This document shows positions 33,041 through 42,037 of a stretch of 64,000 bases of DNA, piece after piece. This DNA is from Streptomyces koelreuteriae. GTDB lineage: Bacteria > Actinomycetota > Actinomycetes > Streptomycetales > Streptomycetaceae. The notes under the pieces were generated by a model. It saw nothing but the letters and a program-made list of their open reading frames with translations. It had not been told where the DNA came from and did not search any database. Every line of letters starts with the position of its first letter. Position 1 is the first letter of the stretch. The position numbers and the translations under genes are program-made. The stretch is taken from contig NZ_CP075896.1 of NCBI RefSeq assembly GCF_018604545.1, positions 7,874,001 to 7,938,000 of the forward strand, in the 5' to 3' direction.

Positions 33041-35578
33041 TCAGCCCACGACCCGGCCCAGCTCGATGCGGTCGATGTTCGGCGCCCAGGCACTCGCGTT
33101 GCCGAACGTCACCTTGTTGGCACCCTTCTTCAGATCGACCGGGACGCCGACCGTCCAGTAGTCGTCGAAGCTCCAGGTGTTCTTGAAGGTGACCTTCACC
33201 GGCGCCGCGGAACCGACCGTGATGTCCGCCGTACGGGACATGATGTCCGTGTTGTAGGCGTGGCCGTTGTCCCTGCGGTCGTTGTGCGCGTAGTGGACGA
33301 CCAGCACATGGCGGCCGGACCGAGGCGCGTTCACCGTGAACTCGGCTGTGCTGGAGGCGCTGTTGCCCAGCCGGCCGACGTACGAGCCGGCGGACGCGTG
33401 CGGGGAGTCGACCAGCTTGGCGCCGCCTGCGAGCACCGCCGAGGGACCCTCGTAGGAGAGCGTGCCGGAGGCCGAACCGTCGCCGGAGACGTCCAGGGAG
33501 CGCACGGCGGCGTGGCCCGACGTCATCCCGATGCGGTTGTTGCCCGCGACCAGGTAGAGCCGCAGCGGCCGGCCGGGCGCGGCCGTGACCGTCTCCCCGT
33601 GCAGCGCGAGCTTCACCGCCGCCGAGGCCCGCGGCGTCACCGTGTAGTAACCGTCACGCGGGGCGTAGACGTCGAACACCGCCTTGTCGCCCGAGCGCAG
33701 CACCAGCGCGCCCGTGCCCACACCGGCCGAGGACGAGTAGTCGTACGACGGCCTGCCGCTGATGTCCGCCAGAGTCGCCTCGTACGACGCGGAGGCCGCG
33801 CCCGTCCGCGTGGTCAGGTCGATCCGGTCGAGGGTGACCTCGGCGTCGCCCTTGGACAGGGCCAACTGGTGCGTGCCCGCCTTGAGCTGGACACTGACCT
33901 CCTTCTTGGCGCGGTACGTCCAGTTCTCGGTGGAGGAGTAGCCGACCGTCACCGGGTCGCCCCCGTCGACGATCAGCTTCTGCGTGGCGGGGCCGCCGGA
34001 CTGGTTGCCGTACAGGATCGCCAGGTCGTACGTGCCGTCCTTCGGCACCGACACCGTGAAGGCGACCTTGCTGCCGGGCTGGTTGAGCGAACCGACGTCC
34101 TTGGTGCCGGAGGCCGCGTAGCCGTTGGCGTTCTGCACGGTGCCCTGCGTGTACACCTTGCCGTCGGTGATGGCCGCGTCCTCGGCCTCGTACGACGCCG
34201 ACCACGGGACGGAGGCGGCGGACGGGGTGCCCGAACCGCCGGGGGTGAGGACGACCCGGTACGCCGACATCTTGTGCAGTCCGCGCAGCGGGACGGTCAC
34301 CGAACCGTCGTCCGCCACCTTCACCTTGGTGCGCGCCAGGACCCGCGGCGCCGCGTGCTGCCCCTCATAACCTGACCAGGCCGCCTCGGCGACCGTCGCG
34401 GTGACCGTACGGCCGAACACCGACCGCGGGACGTCGCGCACGACCACGTCCGAGTCCGCGGCGGAGCCGCCGAGCAGCACCTGCGCCTGGCGGCGGGAGG
34501 TGTCGAGGGATGCGAGGCCCTGGAGCGTGTCGATCGAGTTGGGCTGCGGCGGCGTCACCTTCACGGTGTTCCCGGTCATGCCCGCGTACCAGCGGAACAG
34601 CCACCAGCCGCCGTTGGGGATGTTGGAGCGCACCACATGGCCGCTGAGATTGCCGGCGGCGTCCCAGTACGCCATGTTGGCGTACACCTTGTTGCGCTCG
34701 AACATGGAGACCCACTGCACGAGTTGTCCGGGCACGGACAGGTCGCGGCGGTTGGCGTACTCGTCGATGTTGATCTTCAGCGGGGCGATGCCCGCCTCGC
34801 GCTCCAGGGAGCGGTAGTCGTCGTAGTGCGCCTGGAAGTCGCGGAGCGATCCCGAGCCGAGCTCGTGCCAGGTCATCACCTGGGGCAGCACGTTCTCCCG
34901 CTTGGCGAAGGCGAGGAAGTCCTTCAACAGGCGTGTGTGGTAAGCCGCTTCATTGGGTCCGGCGATCCGTGCGTCCGGGTCGATCGCACGGATCCGCTGG
35001 TACACCGTCTTCCAGTCCTTGAAGAACCGGTCACGGTTCTTCTCGTACTGGGCCTGGTCCTGGACGTCGAGCTTGTACCAGATCTGGTCGGGCTCGTTGA
35101 ACGGGATGTAGACGAAACGGTCGCTGTTCGGGTCGGCCGAGACCTCCTTGACGATCTTGTCGACCTTGGGGAGGTAGTCGTCGATGCCGAGGTCCTCGTA
35201 CGGCCACTTGGCGTAGATGTCCTGCATCATCACGTTGACTTCGCCGCCGCCGTTGCGGAAGAACGACTTGGAGACGGTGAGCGCGTCGCCGTTGGGGTGC
35301 TGGGCGCCGCCCTCCGGCTTCTGCGACACGCTGGTGATCTTCAGGGGCGCCATCGCGGCATCGCTGGGCACCCCGTCGTCGCTGAGCCCGTACAGCGAGC
35401 CGTTGGCGCCCAGCATCACCGGGCCCTCGGAGGTCTTGAGGTCGACGGTGAGGCGTTGGGGATCGGCAGCGGCGGCAGGGCCTGCCGCGGGGAGGGTGCC
35501 TGCCATGGCGGTTGCTCCAAGTAGTGCTGTGATCAGTGCGGTTCTGGTGCGGGATCTGGTGCGGGCGGGGGTGCTCAC
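33041..35578 (-). CDS. Secreted glycoside hydrolase (GH39-like, clan A barrel) with CBM35/CBM6-type modules
   Basis: This 845-residue exoenzyme begins with an Arg-rich signal peptide (cleavage near residue 38, after AAA). The catalytic barrel to about residue 360 has FVYIPFNEPDQIWY (acid/base Glu of NEP) and LKINIDEYAN (candidate nucleophile Glu), with GPNEAAY and VMTWHELGSGS between, as in GH39/GH-A enzymes. A beta domain follows, then carbohydrate-binding modules starting at YEAEDAAITDGKVYTQGTVQ with GSKVAFTVSVPKDGTYDLAI, typical of CBM35/CBM6; a last module ends in NIDRIELGRVVG. The start GTG 35578 is preferred over 35611 because CGGAGG precedes it and the upstream permease stops at 35595. 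It is the last gene of the LacI-ABC operon. Confidence 0.75.
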   Translation of the reverse strand: MSTPARTRSRTRTALITALLGATAMAGTLPAAGPAAAADPQRLTVDLKTSEGPVMLGANGSLYGLSDDGVPSDAAMAPLKITSVSQKPEGGAQHPNGDALTVSKSFFRNGGGEVNVMMQDIYAKWPYEDLGIDDYLPKVDKIVKEVSADPNSDRFVYIPFNEPDQIWYKLDVQDQAQYEKNRDRFFKDWKTVYQRIRAIDPDARIAGPNEAAYHTRLLKDFLAFAKRENVLPQVMTWHELGSGSLRDFQAHYDDYRSLEREAGIAPLKINIDEYANRRDLSVPGQLVQWVSMFERNKVYANMAYWDAAGNLSGHVVRSNIPNGGWWLFRWYAGMTGNTVKVTPPQPNSIDTLQGLASLDTSRRQAQVLLGGSAADSDVVVRDVPRSVFGRTVTATVAEAAWSGYEGQHAAPRVLARTKVKVADDGSVTVPLRGLHKMSAYRVVLTPGGSGTPSAASVPWSASYEAEDAAITDGKVYTQGTVQNANGYAASGTKDVGSLNQPGSKVAFTVSVPKDGTYDLAILYGNQSGGPATQKLIVDGGDPVTVGYSSTENWTYRAKKEVSVQLKAGTHQLALSKGDAEVTLDRIDLTTRTGAASASYEATLADISGRPSYDYSSSAGVGTGALVLRSGDKAVFDVYAPRDGYYTVTPRASAAVKLALHGETVTAAPGRPLRLYLVAGNNRIGMTSGHAAVRSLDVSGDGSASGTLSYEGPSAVLAGGAKLVDSPHASAGSYVGRLGNSASSTAEFTVNAPRSGRHVLVVHYAHNDRRDNGHAYNTDIMSRTADITVGSAAPVKVTFKNTWSFDDYWTVGVPVDLKKGANKVTFGNASAWAPNIDRIELGRVVG

Positions 35579-35594
35579 GCTGCTGGACCTCCGG

Positions 35595-36419
35595 TCACTT
35601 GACGGCTCCACTGGTGATTCCGGACACGATCTTTCGCTGGCCGACGAGGAACACGGCGACCATGGGCAGGCTCATCACCACGACGTACGCGAAGACGAGA
35701 TGCCAGTTGTTGAGGTAGAGCTGGGCGCTGGCGACCTGGTAGAGGTTGAGCGGCAGGGTCGCCCGCTCTCCGCCGCCGAGGACGAAGAACGCGTAGAAGA
35801 CGTCGCTCCAGGCGTAGAGCATCACCATGATCGTCGCGGTGGCGATCACCGGCCGGAGCAGCGGCAGGACGATCCGCCAGAAGATCCGTGACGGCGTCGC
35901 CCCGTCCATCCGGGCCGCCTCCTCCAGTTCCGTGGGGATGGCGCGGATGAACCCGGTCATGAAGAAGATCGACGTCGACAGATACATGCCGGTGTAGACG
36001 GCGATCATGCCCGGCCTGGTGTTCGCCAGGCCCATCTGCCGCAGCTCCATCACGATGGTGATGACGGCGGGCGGCAGCAGAAGTCCGCTGATGCACAGCG
36101 CGTACGCCGCCGAGACCAGCTTCGACTTGCGACGGGCGAAGACCCAGGCGGCGCCCGCGCCCAGAATCAGCACCAGGGCCACCGAAGGCACCACGACCAG
36201 CAGCGAGTTGAGGAAGCCGCGCAGCATCTCGCCCTCGCTGACGGCGTCCGCGTAGTTGCTCGCGGGCTGCCAGTGCCCGGGCAGGTCCAGGTTCGGCTCG
36301 ATCGCCTCGGCCTGCGGCTTGGCCGAGGTGACGGCGACCAGCCACAGCGGTACACCGACGGCCAGCACCGCGATCAGCACGACGAGGGAAGGGCGGCCGT
36401 ACCGCCACACCGCGGTCAC
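35595..36419 (-). CDS. Carbohydrate ABC transporter permease, MalG type (CUT1)
   Basis: This 274-residue permease has six hydrophobic segments and the ATPase-coupling EAA loop ELEEAARMDGATPSRIFWRIVLP. FMTGFIRAIPTELEEA is typical of CUT1. The GTG start at 36419 overlaps the stop of the partner permease by 4 bp. No ATPase gene is present, as in most Streptomyces CUT1 operons, which share the MsiK ATPase encoded elsewhere. Confidence 0.93.
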   Translation of the reverse strand: MTAVWRYGRPSLVVLIAVLAVGVPLWLVAVTSAKPQAEAIEPNLDLPGHWQPASNYADAVSEGEMLRGFLNSLLVVVPSVALVLILGAGAAWVFARRKSKLVSAAYALCISGLLLPPAVITIVMELRQMGLANTRPGMIAVYTGMYLSTSIFFMTGFIRAIPTELEEAARMDGATPSRIFWRIVLPLLRPVIATATIMVMLYAWSDVFYAFFVLGGGERATLPLNLYQVASAQLYLNNWHLVFAYVVVMSLPMVAVFLVGQRKIVSGITSGAVK

Positions 36420-37336
36420 AGCGTCTGCTCCCTTCGCCGGAGCCCGACGACCAGCGGAATCGCCACGGCGACCACCACCAGGAACAGCACGAGGCTCATC
36501 GCGGAGGCCTGGGCGTACAGGCCCTGTCCGAAGATCCGGAACATGTAGATGTTGAAGACCTCCGTGGAGGCCGCGGGGCCGCCGCCGGTCGTGGCCTGCA
36601 CGATGTCGAAGGTGTTCATCGAACCGATGAGCGCCGTGGTGACGTTGAAGGTGACGGCCGGCGCCAGCATCGGCCAGCGCACCGACCAGAACGTCCGCCA
36701 GGGCCCCGCCCCGTCACACTTCGCGGCCTCCAGCATCTCGCCGGGGATGCCCTTGAGCCCGGCCAGATAGATCAGCATCGACAGGCCCATCCACTTCCAG
36801 CCGTGGATGAGTGTGACGATCACCAGCGTCCAGGTCGTCGAACCCAGCCAGGGGATGTCCGTCCCCAGCAGGGAGTTGACGGCCCCGTCCTGGTCGAGCA
36901 GCGCCTGGAAGACGTAGCCGGTCGCCAGGGCCGAGATCAGCACCGGCAGGAAGAAGACGGCACGGAAGAACCGGTTGAAGCGGCTGTCGTCCTCCAGCAG
37001 CAGGGCCAGCACGAGCCCGAAGCCGTTCTGGAACAGCGCGGCCAGCAGCGCGTACACCAGGGTCGTGCGGATCGCCCGCAGCAGCGAGCCGTCCTCGGCG
37101 ATGGTCTTGAAGTTGTCGAGGCCCGTGAAGGCGATGTCCGCGTGGTACGAGGACCAGTTGGTGAACGGGTAGTAGAAGTTGAGCAGGTTCGGCACCAGGA
37201 AGAAGCCGGCGAAGACGACGATCGCGGGCAGCGCGAACCACCAGGGGTGGTGCACGGCCGCGCGTGGCAGCCGCCCCACCTTCTTCGGCGCGCCCCTGAC
37301 CGGCGCGGGCTTGGTACGTACGACCGTGTCCGCCAT
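36416..37336 (-). CDS. Carbohydrate ABC transporter permease, MalF type (CUT1)
   Basis: This 306-residue permease has a basic N-terminus, six membrane segments and the coupling loop EMLEAAKCDGAGPWRTFWSVRWPML. FYYPFTNWSSY and NFKTI in the first external loop are usual for the family. It starts at ATG 37336, 2 bp after the binding-protein stop. It forms the channel with the MalG-type subunit and works with the binding protein at 37339-38670. Confidence 0.93.
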   Translation of the reverse strand: MADTVVRTKPAPVRGAPKKVGRLPRAAVHHPWWFALPAIVVFAGFFLVPNLLNFYYPFTNWSSYHADIAFTGLDNFKTIAEDGSLLRAIRTTLVYALLAALFQNGFGLVLALLLEDDSRFNRFFRAVFFLPVLISALATGYVFQALLDQDGAVNSLLGTDIPWLGSTTWTLVIVTLIHGWKWMGLSMLIYLAGLKGIPGEMLEAAKCDGAGPWRTFWSVRWPMLAPAVTFNVTTALIGSMNTFDIVQATTGGGPAASTEVFNIYMFRIFGQGLYAQASAMSLVLFLVVVAVAIPLVVGLRRREQTL

Positions 37337-37338
37337 CG

Positions 37339-38670
37339 TCAGAACCCGGGCGCGCCCTGGGCCTTGGCCACCTGTGCGAACTGGTCCTGGATCGCCTGCG
37401 CGACCTGCTGCGGGCTCTTCTTGCCGAAGATCATGTCGGCCAGGTAGAGGTGGGTGTCCGGGGCGACGATCGCCTTGGCCTGGAATACGCCGATGGCCTT
37501 GGGCAGGGCCGCCACCTGGGCCTTGGACGTCTCGGGCAGTCCGCCGGGGGTGGGCACCTCCGGTTGCACGGACGGGATCTTCATCGTCTTGATGTAGTCC
37601 GGGTAGTCCGGCCCCAGCCAGAAGGCGAGGAACTGCCGGGCCGCGTTCTGCCGCTTGTCGTCACCGGTCTTGAAGGCGACGACACCGTTGGTCTGGTCGG
37701 GCGAGTACAGCCCGGTGGCCGAGGAGTTGGCGACCGGGAACCAGCCGATCTTCTTGTCGATCTCGGCGGTGGAGTACTTGGCCTGCAACTGGCTCTGGAA
37801 GGAGGTGACGTTGAGGACCATGCCGGCCTCGCCCTTCCACAGGGCGTCGGCCTGCCCGGTGAACGTGCCCGTCCGGTAGTTCTTCTGGGCGAGCCCTGCG
37901 TCGAGCAGCTTCTCCTTGTACTTCTTGATGGCGCCGACGACGACGGGGTCGGTCCACTTCTTCTTGCCCGTGTTCAGATCGGCCCACCACTGCTGGTCGA
38001 GGTCGGTGAGCTGGACCTGCATCTGCCACTGGAGCGGCCACTTGTCGCCGCCGGCCTCGTAGAAGGCGGCGGCGTCGGACTTGTCGACGACCTTGCGGCC
38101 GAGGGCGAGCAGGTCGTCGTAGGACGTGGGGAAGTCCTTCTCGGCGATGCCCGCCTGCTTGAAGACGTCCTTGTTGTAGTAGACGCCGAGCATGGCGGGG
38201 CTGGTGACGATCGCCGCGTACCGCTTGCCGTCGATCATGCCGAGCGACTTCTCGGTCTCGCCGAGCTCGGCCTCCCACGGCTCCCCGTCCAGGGTCAGGA
38301 GGTTCTGCTTCGGCTGGATGAACGGCAGGGTGGAGATCGAGGGCTGCCAGAACATCAGGTCGGGGCGGTCGCCGGACGCCAGCTTCGTCGGCACGTTCTG
38401 CTCGTAGAGGTCCGGGATGGCCTGGGTGTCGACCTGGGCGCCGGTGGCCTTCTCGAAGGCGTCGATGACCTGCTTGGGCGCGTTCACCGTGTTCTGCGCG
38501 GTCCACATGGTCAGCTTCACGCCGTCGAGGCGGGCGGTGGGGTCGACCTCCGCCTTCTTCCCGCCCGAACCGGAGTCGCCGGAGTCCCCGGCGGTCGGGT
38601 CACTGCACGCGGTGGCGGCCAGGCCGGCGGCACATATCAGTGCCAGGGCGGGGAGAACTCTTCTCTTCAT
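37339..38670 (-). CDS. Sugar ABC transporter substrate-binding lipoprotein (CUT1, SBP family 1)
   Basis: This 443-residue protein has a Sec signal with lipobox ATAC (Cys about residue 22) and an acidic Gly/Ser linker. The SBP_bac_1 fold shows KLTMWTAQNTVNAPKQVIDAFE, KLASGDRPDLMFWQ, GVYYNKDVFKQAGI and a conserved KGEAGMVLNVTSF block. ATG 38670 is preferred to GTG 38673 because it gives 6-bp spacing to GGAAAGG. Its operon includes a secreted hydrolase and its regulator faces an alpha-galactosidase, so the ligand is probably a galactose- or arabinose-containing oligosaccharide. Confidence 0.92.
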   Translation of the reverse strand: MKRRVLPALALICAAGLAATACSDPTAGDSGDSGSGGKKAEVDPTARLDGVKLTMWTAQNTVNAPKQVIDAFEKATGAQVDTQAIPDLYEQNVPTKLASGDRPDLMFWQPSISTLPFIQPKQNLLTLDGEPWEAELGETEKSLGMIDGKRYAAIVTSPAMLGVYYNKDVFKQAGIAEKDFPTSYDDLLALGRKVVDKSDAAAFYEAGGDKWPLQWQMQVQLTDLDQQWWADLNTGKKKWTDPVVVGAIKKYKEKLLDAGLAQKNYRTGTFTGQADALWKGEAGMVLNVTSFQSQLQAKYSTAEIDKKIGWFPVANSSATGLYSPDQTNGVVAFKTGDDKRQNAARQFLAFWLGPDYPDYIKTMKIPSVQPEVPTPGGLPETSKAQVAALPKAIGVFQAKAIVAPDTHLYLADMIFGKKSPQQVAQAIQDQFAQVAKAQGAPGF

Positions 38671-38742
38671 CACGAGCCTTTCCGGAGCAGGCGGTGCGGT
38701 TCAGGAAGCGGTACTCACAACTGCTGGGCGGATGTGCGGTGT

Positions 38743-39780
38743 TCAGTGACCGGCGGGCGGTGGCCCCGAGCTCTCCCGCACCACCAGCTCGGGTACGGAC
38801 ACGGGGTGCGGGGCGACCTGCGCCGACTCCTCCAGCACCCCGTGCAGCAGGGCGAACGCGGACCGCCCGAGGCCGGTGAAGTCCAGGCGTACGGTCGTCA
38901 GGGACGGGGTGAGGAAGGCGGAGTGCGGGGCGTCGTCGAAACCGGCCACGCTGACCTCGCCCGGTACCGAGCGGCCGGCCTCGTGCAGGGCGCGGAGCAC
39001 GCCGAGCGCGAGATCGTCGTTGCCGCACAGGATCGCCGTGACGGACGGGTCGCCCGCCAGCTTCAGCCCGGCCGCGTGGCCGCCCGCCGGTCCCCAACTG
39101 CCCTGTACGGGGCGGGGCTCCTGGGCACCGGCCTCCTTCAGCGCCTGCCGCCAGCCGCTGGTGCGGGCGCTGGTGCGGCGCGTGCTGGACGGGATGGCGA
39201 CATAGTGCACGGTCTCGTGGCCGAGGGAGAGCAGATGCCGGGTCGCCTGGTAGGCGGCCTCGCGGTCGTCGGTCCACACCCACGGGAGGTCGCCGCCGGG
39301 CGGACTCGCCGGGGTCTCGACCACGCCGACCACCGGCAGCGTCGCGGGCACGGCTCCCAGCGCCCGGACACCGGCCGGATCGTAGGCGATCACGATGAGC
39401 CCGCCGCCCGCGTCCGCCGCGCGCTGCACCTCCGCGGCCACGGCCGCGTCGTCGGCGGACTCCAGCACCCCGATCCCGACCGCGTACGACGCGGCGCGGG
39501 CGGCCTCCTCGATGCCCTGGAGGATCGAGGCGTAGCCGTAGTGGGTGGTGTTCGCGGTCAGCACGGTCACGGCCCGGCTGCGTCCGCTGGCCAGGGCGAG
39601 GGCGGTCGCGTTGCGACGGAAGCCCAGTTCGTCGATGGCGGCGAGCACCCGATCCCGGGTGGACGGCCGGACGCTCGGATGGCCGTTGATCACCCGAGAG
39701 ACCGTCTGATAGGAGACCCCCGCCGCGGTCGCGACGTCCCTGATGCTCGCCGGGCGCCTTGTGTGACCGGTCACATTCAT
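38743..39780 (-). CDS. LacI-family repressor, probably translated from a leaderless mRNA
   Basis: This 345-residue repressor has the headpiece SIRDVATAAGVSYQTVSRVI at residues 12-31, ALALASGRSRAVTVL hinge, and an effector domain ending VRLDFTGLGRSAFALLHGVLEES. The ATG at 39780 has no ribosome site. A TTGACG-17 bp-CACAAT promoter (39815-39787) would start transcription at or next to this ATG, so the message should be leaderless. Codons 2-7 contain a TGTGACCGGTCACA operator, and a second copy overlaps the promoter. It is the first gene of the operon that continues with the CUT1 transporter and the GH39-like enzyme. Confidence 0.88.
   Translation of the reverse strand: MNVTGHTRRPASIRDVATAAGVSYQTVSRVINGHPSVRPSTRDRVLAAIDELGFRRNATALALASGRSRAVTVLTANTTHYGYASILQGIEEAARAASYAVGIGVLESADDAAVAAEVQRAADAGGGLIVIAYDPAGVRALGAVPATLPVVGVVETPASPPGGDLPWVWTDDREAAYQATRHLLSLGHETVHYVAIPSSTRRTSARTSGWRQALKEAGAQEPRPVQGSWGPAGGHAAGLKLAGDPSVTAILCGNDDLALGVLRALHEAGRSVPGEVSVAGFDDAPHSAFLTPSLTTVRLDFTGLGRSAFALLHGVLEESAQVAPHPVSVPELVVRESSGPPPAGH
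39762..39775. promoter_or_regulatory. LacI operator O2, inside the first codons of the lacI gene
   Basis: TGTGACCGGTCACA is a perfect 14-bp palindrome lying within codons 2-7 of the repressor gene. It is 27 bp centre to centre from the identical O1. Confidence 0.75.
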
Positions 39781-39786
39781 GCGAGG

Positions 39787-39815
39787 ATTGTGACCGGTCA
39801 CACTTGGGTCGTCAA
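39787..39815 (-). promoter_or_regulatory. lacI-ABC promoter with operator O1 over the -10 and spacer
   Basis: On the minus strand TTGACG (39815-39810), a 17-bp spacer and CACAAT (39792-39787) form a promoter. Operator O1, TGTGACCGGTCACA (39789-39802), covers the -10 and inner spacer. O1 is also 85 bp upstream of the divergent alpha-galactosidase start, so it can control both directions. Confidence 0.7.
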
Positions 39816-39886
39816 GAGACCGTAACGAGGGATTCACGCGGACCTCCGCTCCCGGAGAACGGGGCGGGGTCAGGAGGGGGAGCACC

Positions 39887-42019
39887 TTGACCGGCACGGC
39901 GGAAGCGGCGCACATGGCCTCCAACCAGCGGCAGAACGACTTCACTTGGGGACATGAGACCCTCCGGGCACGGTTCGCCGTCGCCGCCGACGGGACCCTG
40001 AGCCTGGTCGAACTGGCCGGGCCCGACGGCGAAGGTCCCGCCGCCCCTGACTCCGCGCTCCCGCTCGTGGAGCTCACCGCCCTCGGCCACGGAAGCGGCT
40101 GGTCCGGCCCCCGCTTCACGGGCACGGCCTTCGGCGCACGGCTCGCCTACCGGGCCCACCGCACGGGCAGCCGCGACGGCTGGGACTGGCTGACCGTCGA
40201 ACTCCACGACCCGGCCACCGGGTTGACGGCGTTCGCCGAGCTGACGTCACCCACCGGCCTGCCCGTCCTGCGCTCCCGCGTCCGGCTGCGCAACGAGGGC
40301 GGGGAGCCCCTGGTCGTCCAGTCCGTCAGCAGCCTGCTGCTCGGCGGTCTGCCCTCACCGGACGCCCTCGACGTCCACCGCGCCCGCAACGACTGGCTCG
40401 CCGAGTGCCGCTGGTACGCCGAGCCGCTGCGCGCCGCCGTCGCCGACATCAACATGGACGTCCACGAGCACGACAGCCGGGCCGCCCTCGCCCTCACCGG
40501 GCGCGGCAGCTGGCCCACCGACGGCCATCTGGCCATGGGGGCGCTGACCGAGCGGGACGGCGGCCGGGCCTGGGTGTGGCAGGTGGAGTCCCCGGCCGGC
40601 TGGCGCTGGGACGTCGGCCAACGCGCCCACGGCACCTACCTGGCCCTGAACGGCCCCACGGACGCGGAGCACCAGTGGCGGCTCCGGCTCGCACCGGCCG
40701 AGGAGTTCACCACCGTCCCAGGGGCCCTCGCACTCGGCTCCGGACTCGACACCGCGATGGGCGCCCTCACCTCCTACCGCCGGGCGATCCGCCGCCCCCA
40801 CCCGGACCACACCGCCCTCCCCGTCGTCTTCAACGACTACATGAACACCCTCATGGGCGACCCGACCACGGCCAAACTCCTGCCGCTGATCGACGCCGCC
40901 GCCGACGCAGGCGCGGAGTACTTCTGCATCGACTCGGGCTGGTACGACGACGACACCCGAGGCTGGTGGGACAGCGTCGGCGCCTGGCAGCCCTCGCCGC
41001 GCCGCTTCCCCGACGGCGGCATCCAGGCGGTCCTGGACCGGATCAGGGAGCGCGGCATGGTGCCCGGGCTGTGGCTGGAGCCGGAGGTCGTCGGTGTGCG
41101 CAGCCCCGTCGCGTCCGAACTCCCCCCAGAGGCGTTCTTCCAGCGCGACGGCGTACGCCTGACCGAACAGGGCCGTCACCAGCTCGACCTGCGGCATCCG
41201 GCCGCCCGGGCCCACCTCGACAAGACGGTCGACCGGATCGTCGGCGACTGGGGCGTGGGCTATCTCAAGCTCGACTACAACATCCTGGTCGACCCGGGCA
41301 CCCAGGCACCCGGCGACCTCGCACCGGGAGCGGGCCTCCTCGGCCACGCCCACGCGTACCTCGACTGGCTCTCCGCCGTCCTGGACCGCCACCCCGGCCT
41401 CGTCGTCGAGAACTGCGCCTCGGGCGGCATGCGCATGGACGGCGCCACCCTGGCCGTCGCCCAGCTTCAGTCCACCAGCGACCAGCAGGACCCGCTGCGC
41501 TACGCGCCCATCGCCGCCGCAGCGCCGAGCGCGGTCCCGCCCGAGCAGGGCGCCGTCTGGGCCTACCCACAGCCCGGGTTCGACGACGACCTGATCACCT
41601 GGACCCTGGGCGGGGCCCTGCTCGGCCGCATCCACCTCTCGGGCCACCTCAACCGCATGTCCGAGCACCAACTGGCCCTCGTACGGGACGCGGTCACGGT
41701 CTACAAGTCGATCCGCGGCGACCTCGCCCGGGCCCTGCCCTTCTGGCCGCTCGGCCTGCCCGGCTGGACGGACGAGTGGCTGGCCCTGGGCCTCAGGGGC
41801 CCCGGCGACCGCACGGCCTACCTCTCGGTCTGGCGCCGCGGCGGACCGGCCGAACTACGCGTCCCCCTACGGCACCTCGCGGGCCGGGCCGTCCGGGCGG
41901 AGGTCCTGCACCCGACCATGGCCGGGGCCGGCCGGGCGGTGTGGCAGGGGGACGTGCTGTCGGTGACGGTGCCGCGCACGCCCGGGGCGTTGCTGATCCG
42001 GCTCACGCAGGACGACTAG
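39887..42019 (+). CDS. Alpha-galactosidase, GH36 family
   Basis: This 710-residue cytoplasmic enzyme hydrolyses terminal alpha-galactosides such as melibiose or raffinose. The N-terminal beta-supersandwich is followed by the barrel with YFCIDSGWYDD, PGLWLEPEVV, GVGYLKLDYNI (nucleophile Asp) and NCASGGMRMD, then STSDQQDP (acid/base Asp). A TTG start at 39887 is chosen because AGGAGGGGG precedes it with good spacing; ATG 39914 has no comparable site. It is divergent from the LacI-ABC operon and shares its operator region. It processes the imported oligosaccharide. Confidence 0.92.
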   Translation: MTGTAEAAHMASNQRQNDFTWGHETLRARFAVAADGTLSLVELAGPDGEGPAAPDSALPLVELTALGHGSGWSGPRFTGTAFGARLAYRAHRTGSRDGWDWLTVELHDPATGLTAFAELTSPTGLPVLRSRVRLRNEGGEPLVVQSVSSLLLGGLPSPDALDVHRARNDWLAECRWYAEPLRAAVADINMDVHEHDSRAALALTGRGSWPTDGHLAMGALTERDGGRAWVWQVESPAGWRWDVGQRAHGTYLALNGPTDAEHQWRLRLAPAEEFTTVPGALALGSGLDTAMGALTSYRRAIRRPHPDHTALPVVFNDYMNTLMGDPTTAKLLPLIDAAADAGAEYFCIDSGWYDDDTRGWWDSVGAWQPSPRRFPDGGIQAVLDRIRERGMVPGLWLEPEVVGVRSPVASELPPEAFFQRDGVRLTEQGRHQLDLRHPAARAHLDKTVDRIVGDWGVGYLKLDYNILVDPGTQAPGDLAPGAGLLGHAHAYLDWLSAVLDRHPGLVVENCASGGMRMDGATLAVAQLQSTSDQQDPLRYAPIAAAAPSAVPPEQGAVWAYPQPGFDDDLITWTLGGALLGRIHLSGHLNRMSEHQLALVRDAVTVYKSIRGDLARALPFWPLGLPGWTDEWLALGLRGPGDRTAYLSVWRRGGPAELRVPLRHLAGRAVRAEVLHPTMAGAGRAVWQGDVLSVTVPRTPGALLIRLTQDD

Positions 42020-42037
42020 GCGGGGCGGCGCCGCGCG

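Noticed and set aside
35579..35611. Earlier GTG start for the GH39-like enzyme
   Set aside because: It lies inside the upstream permease gene and lacks a ribosome site, whereas GTG 35578 follows CGGAGG and leaves a normal signal peptide.
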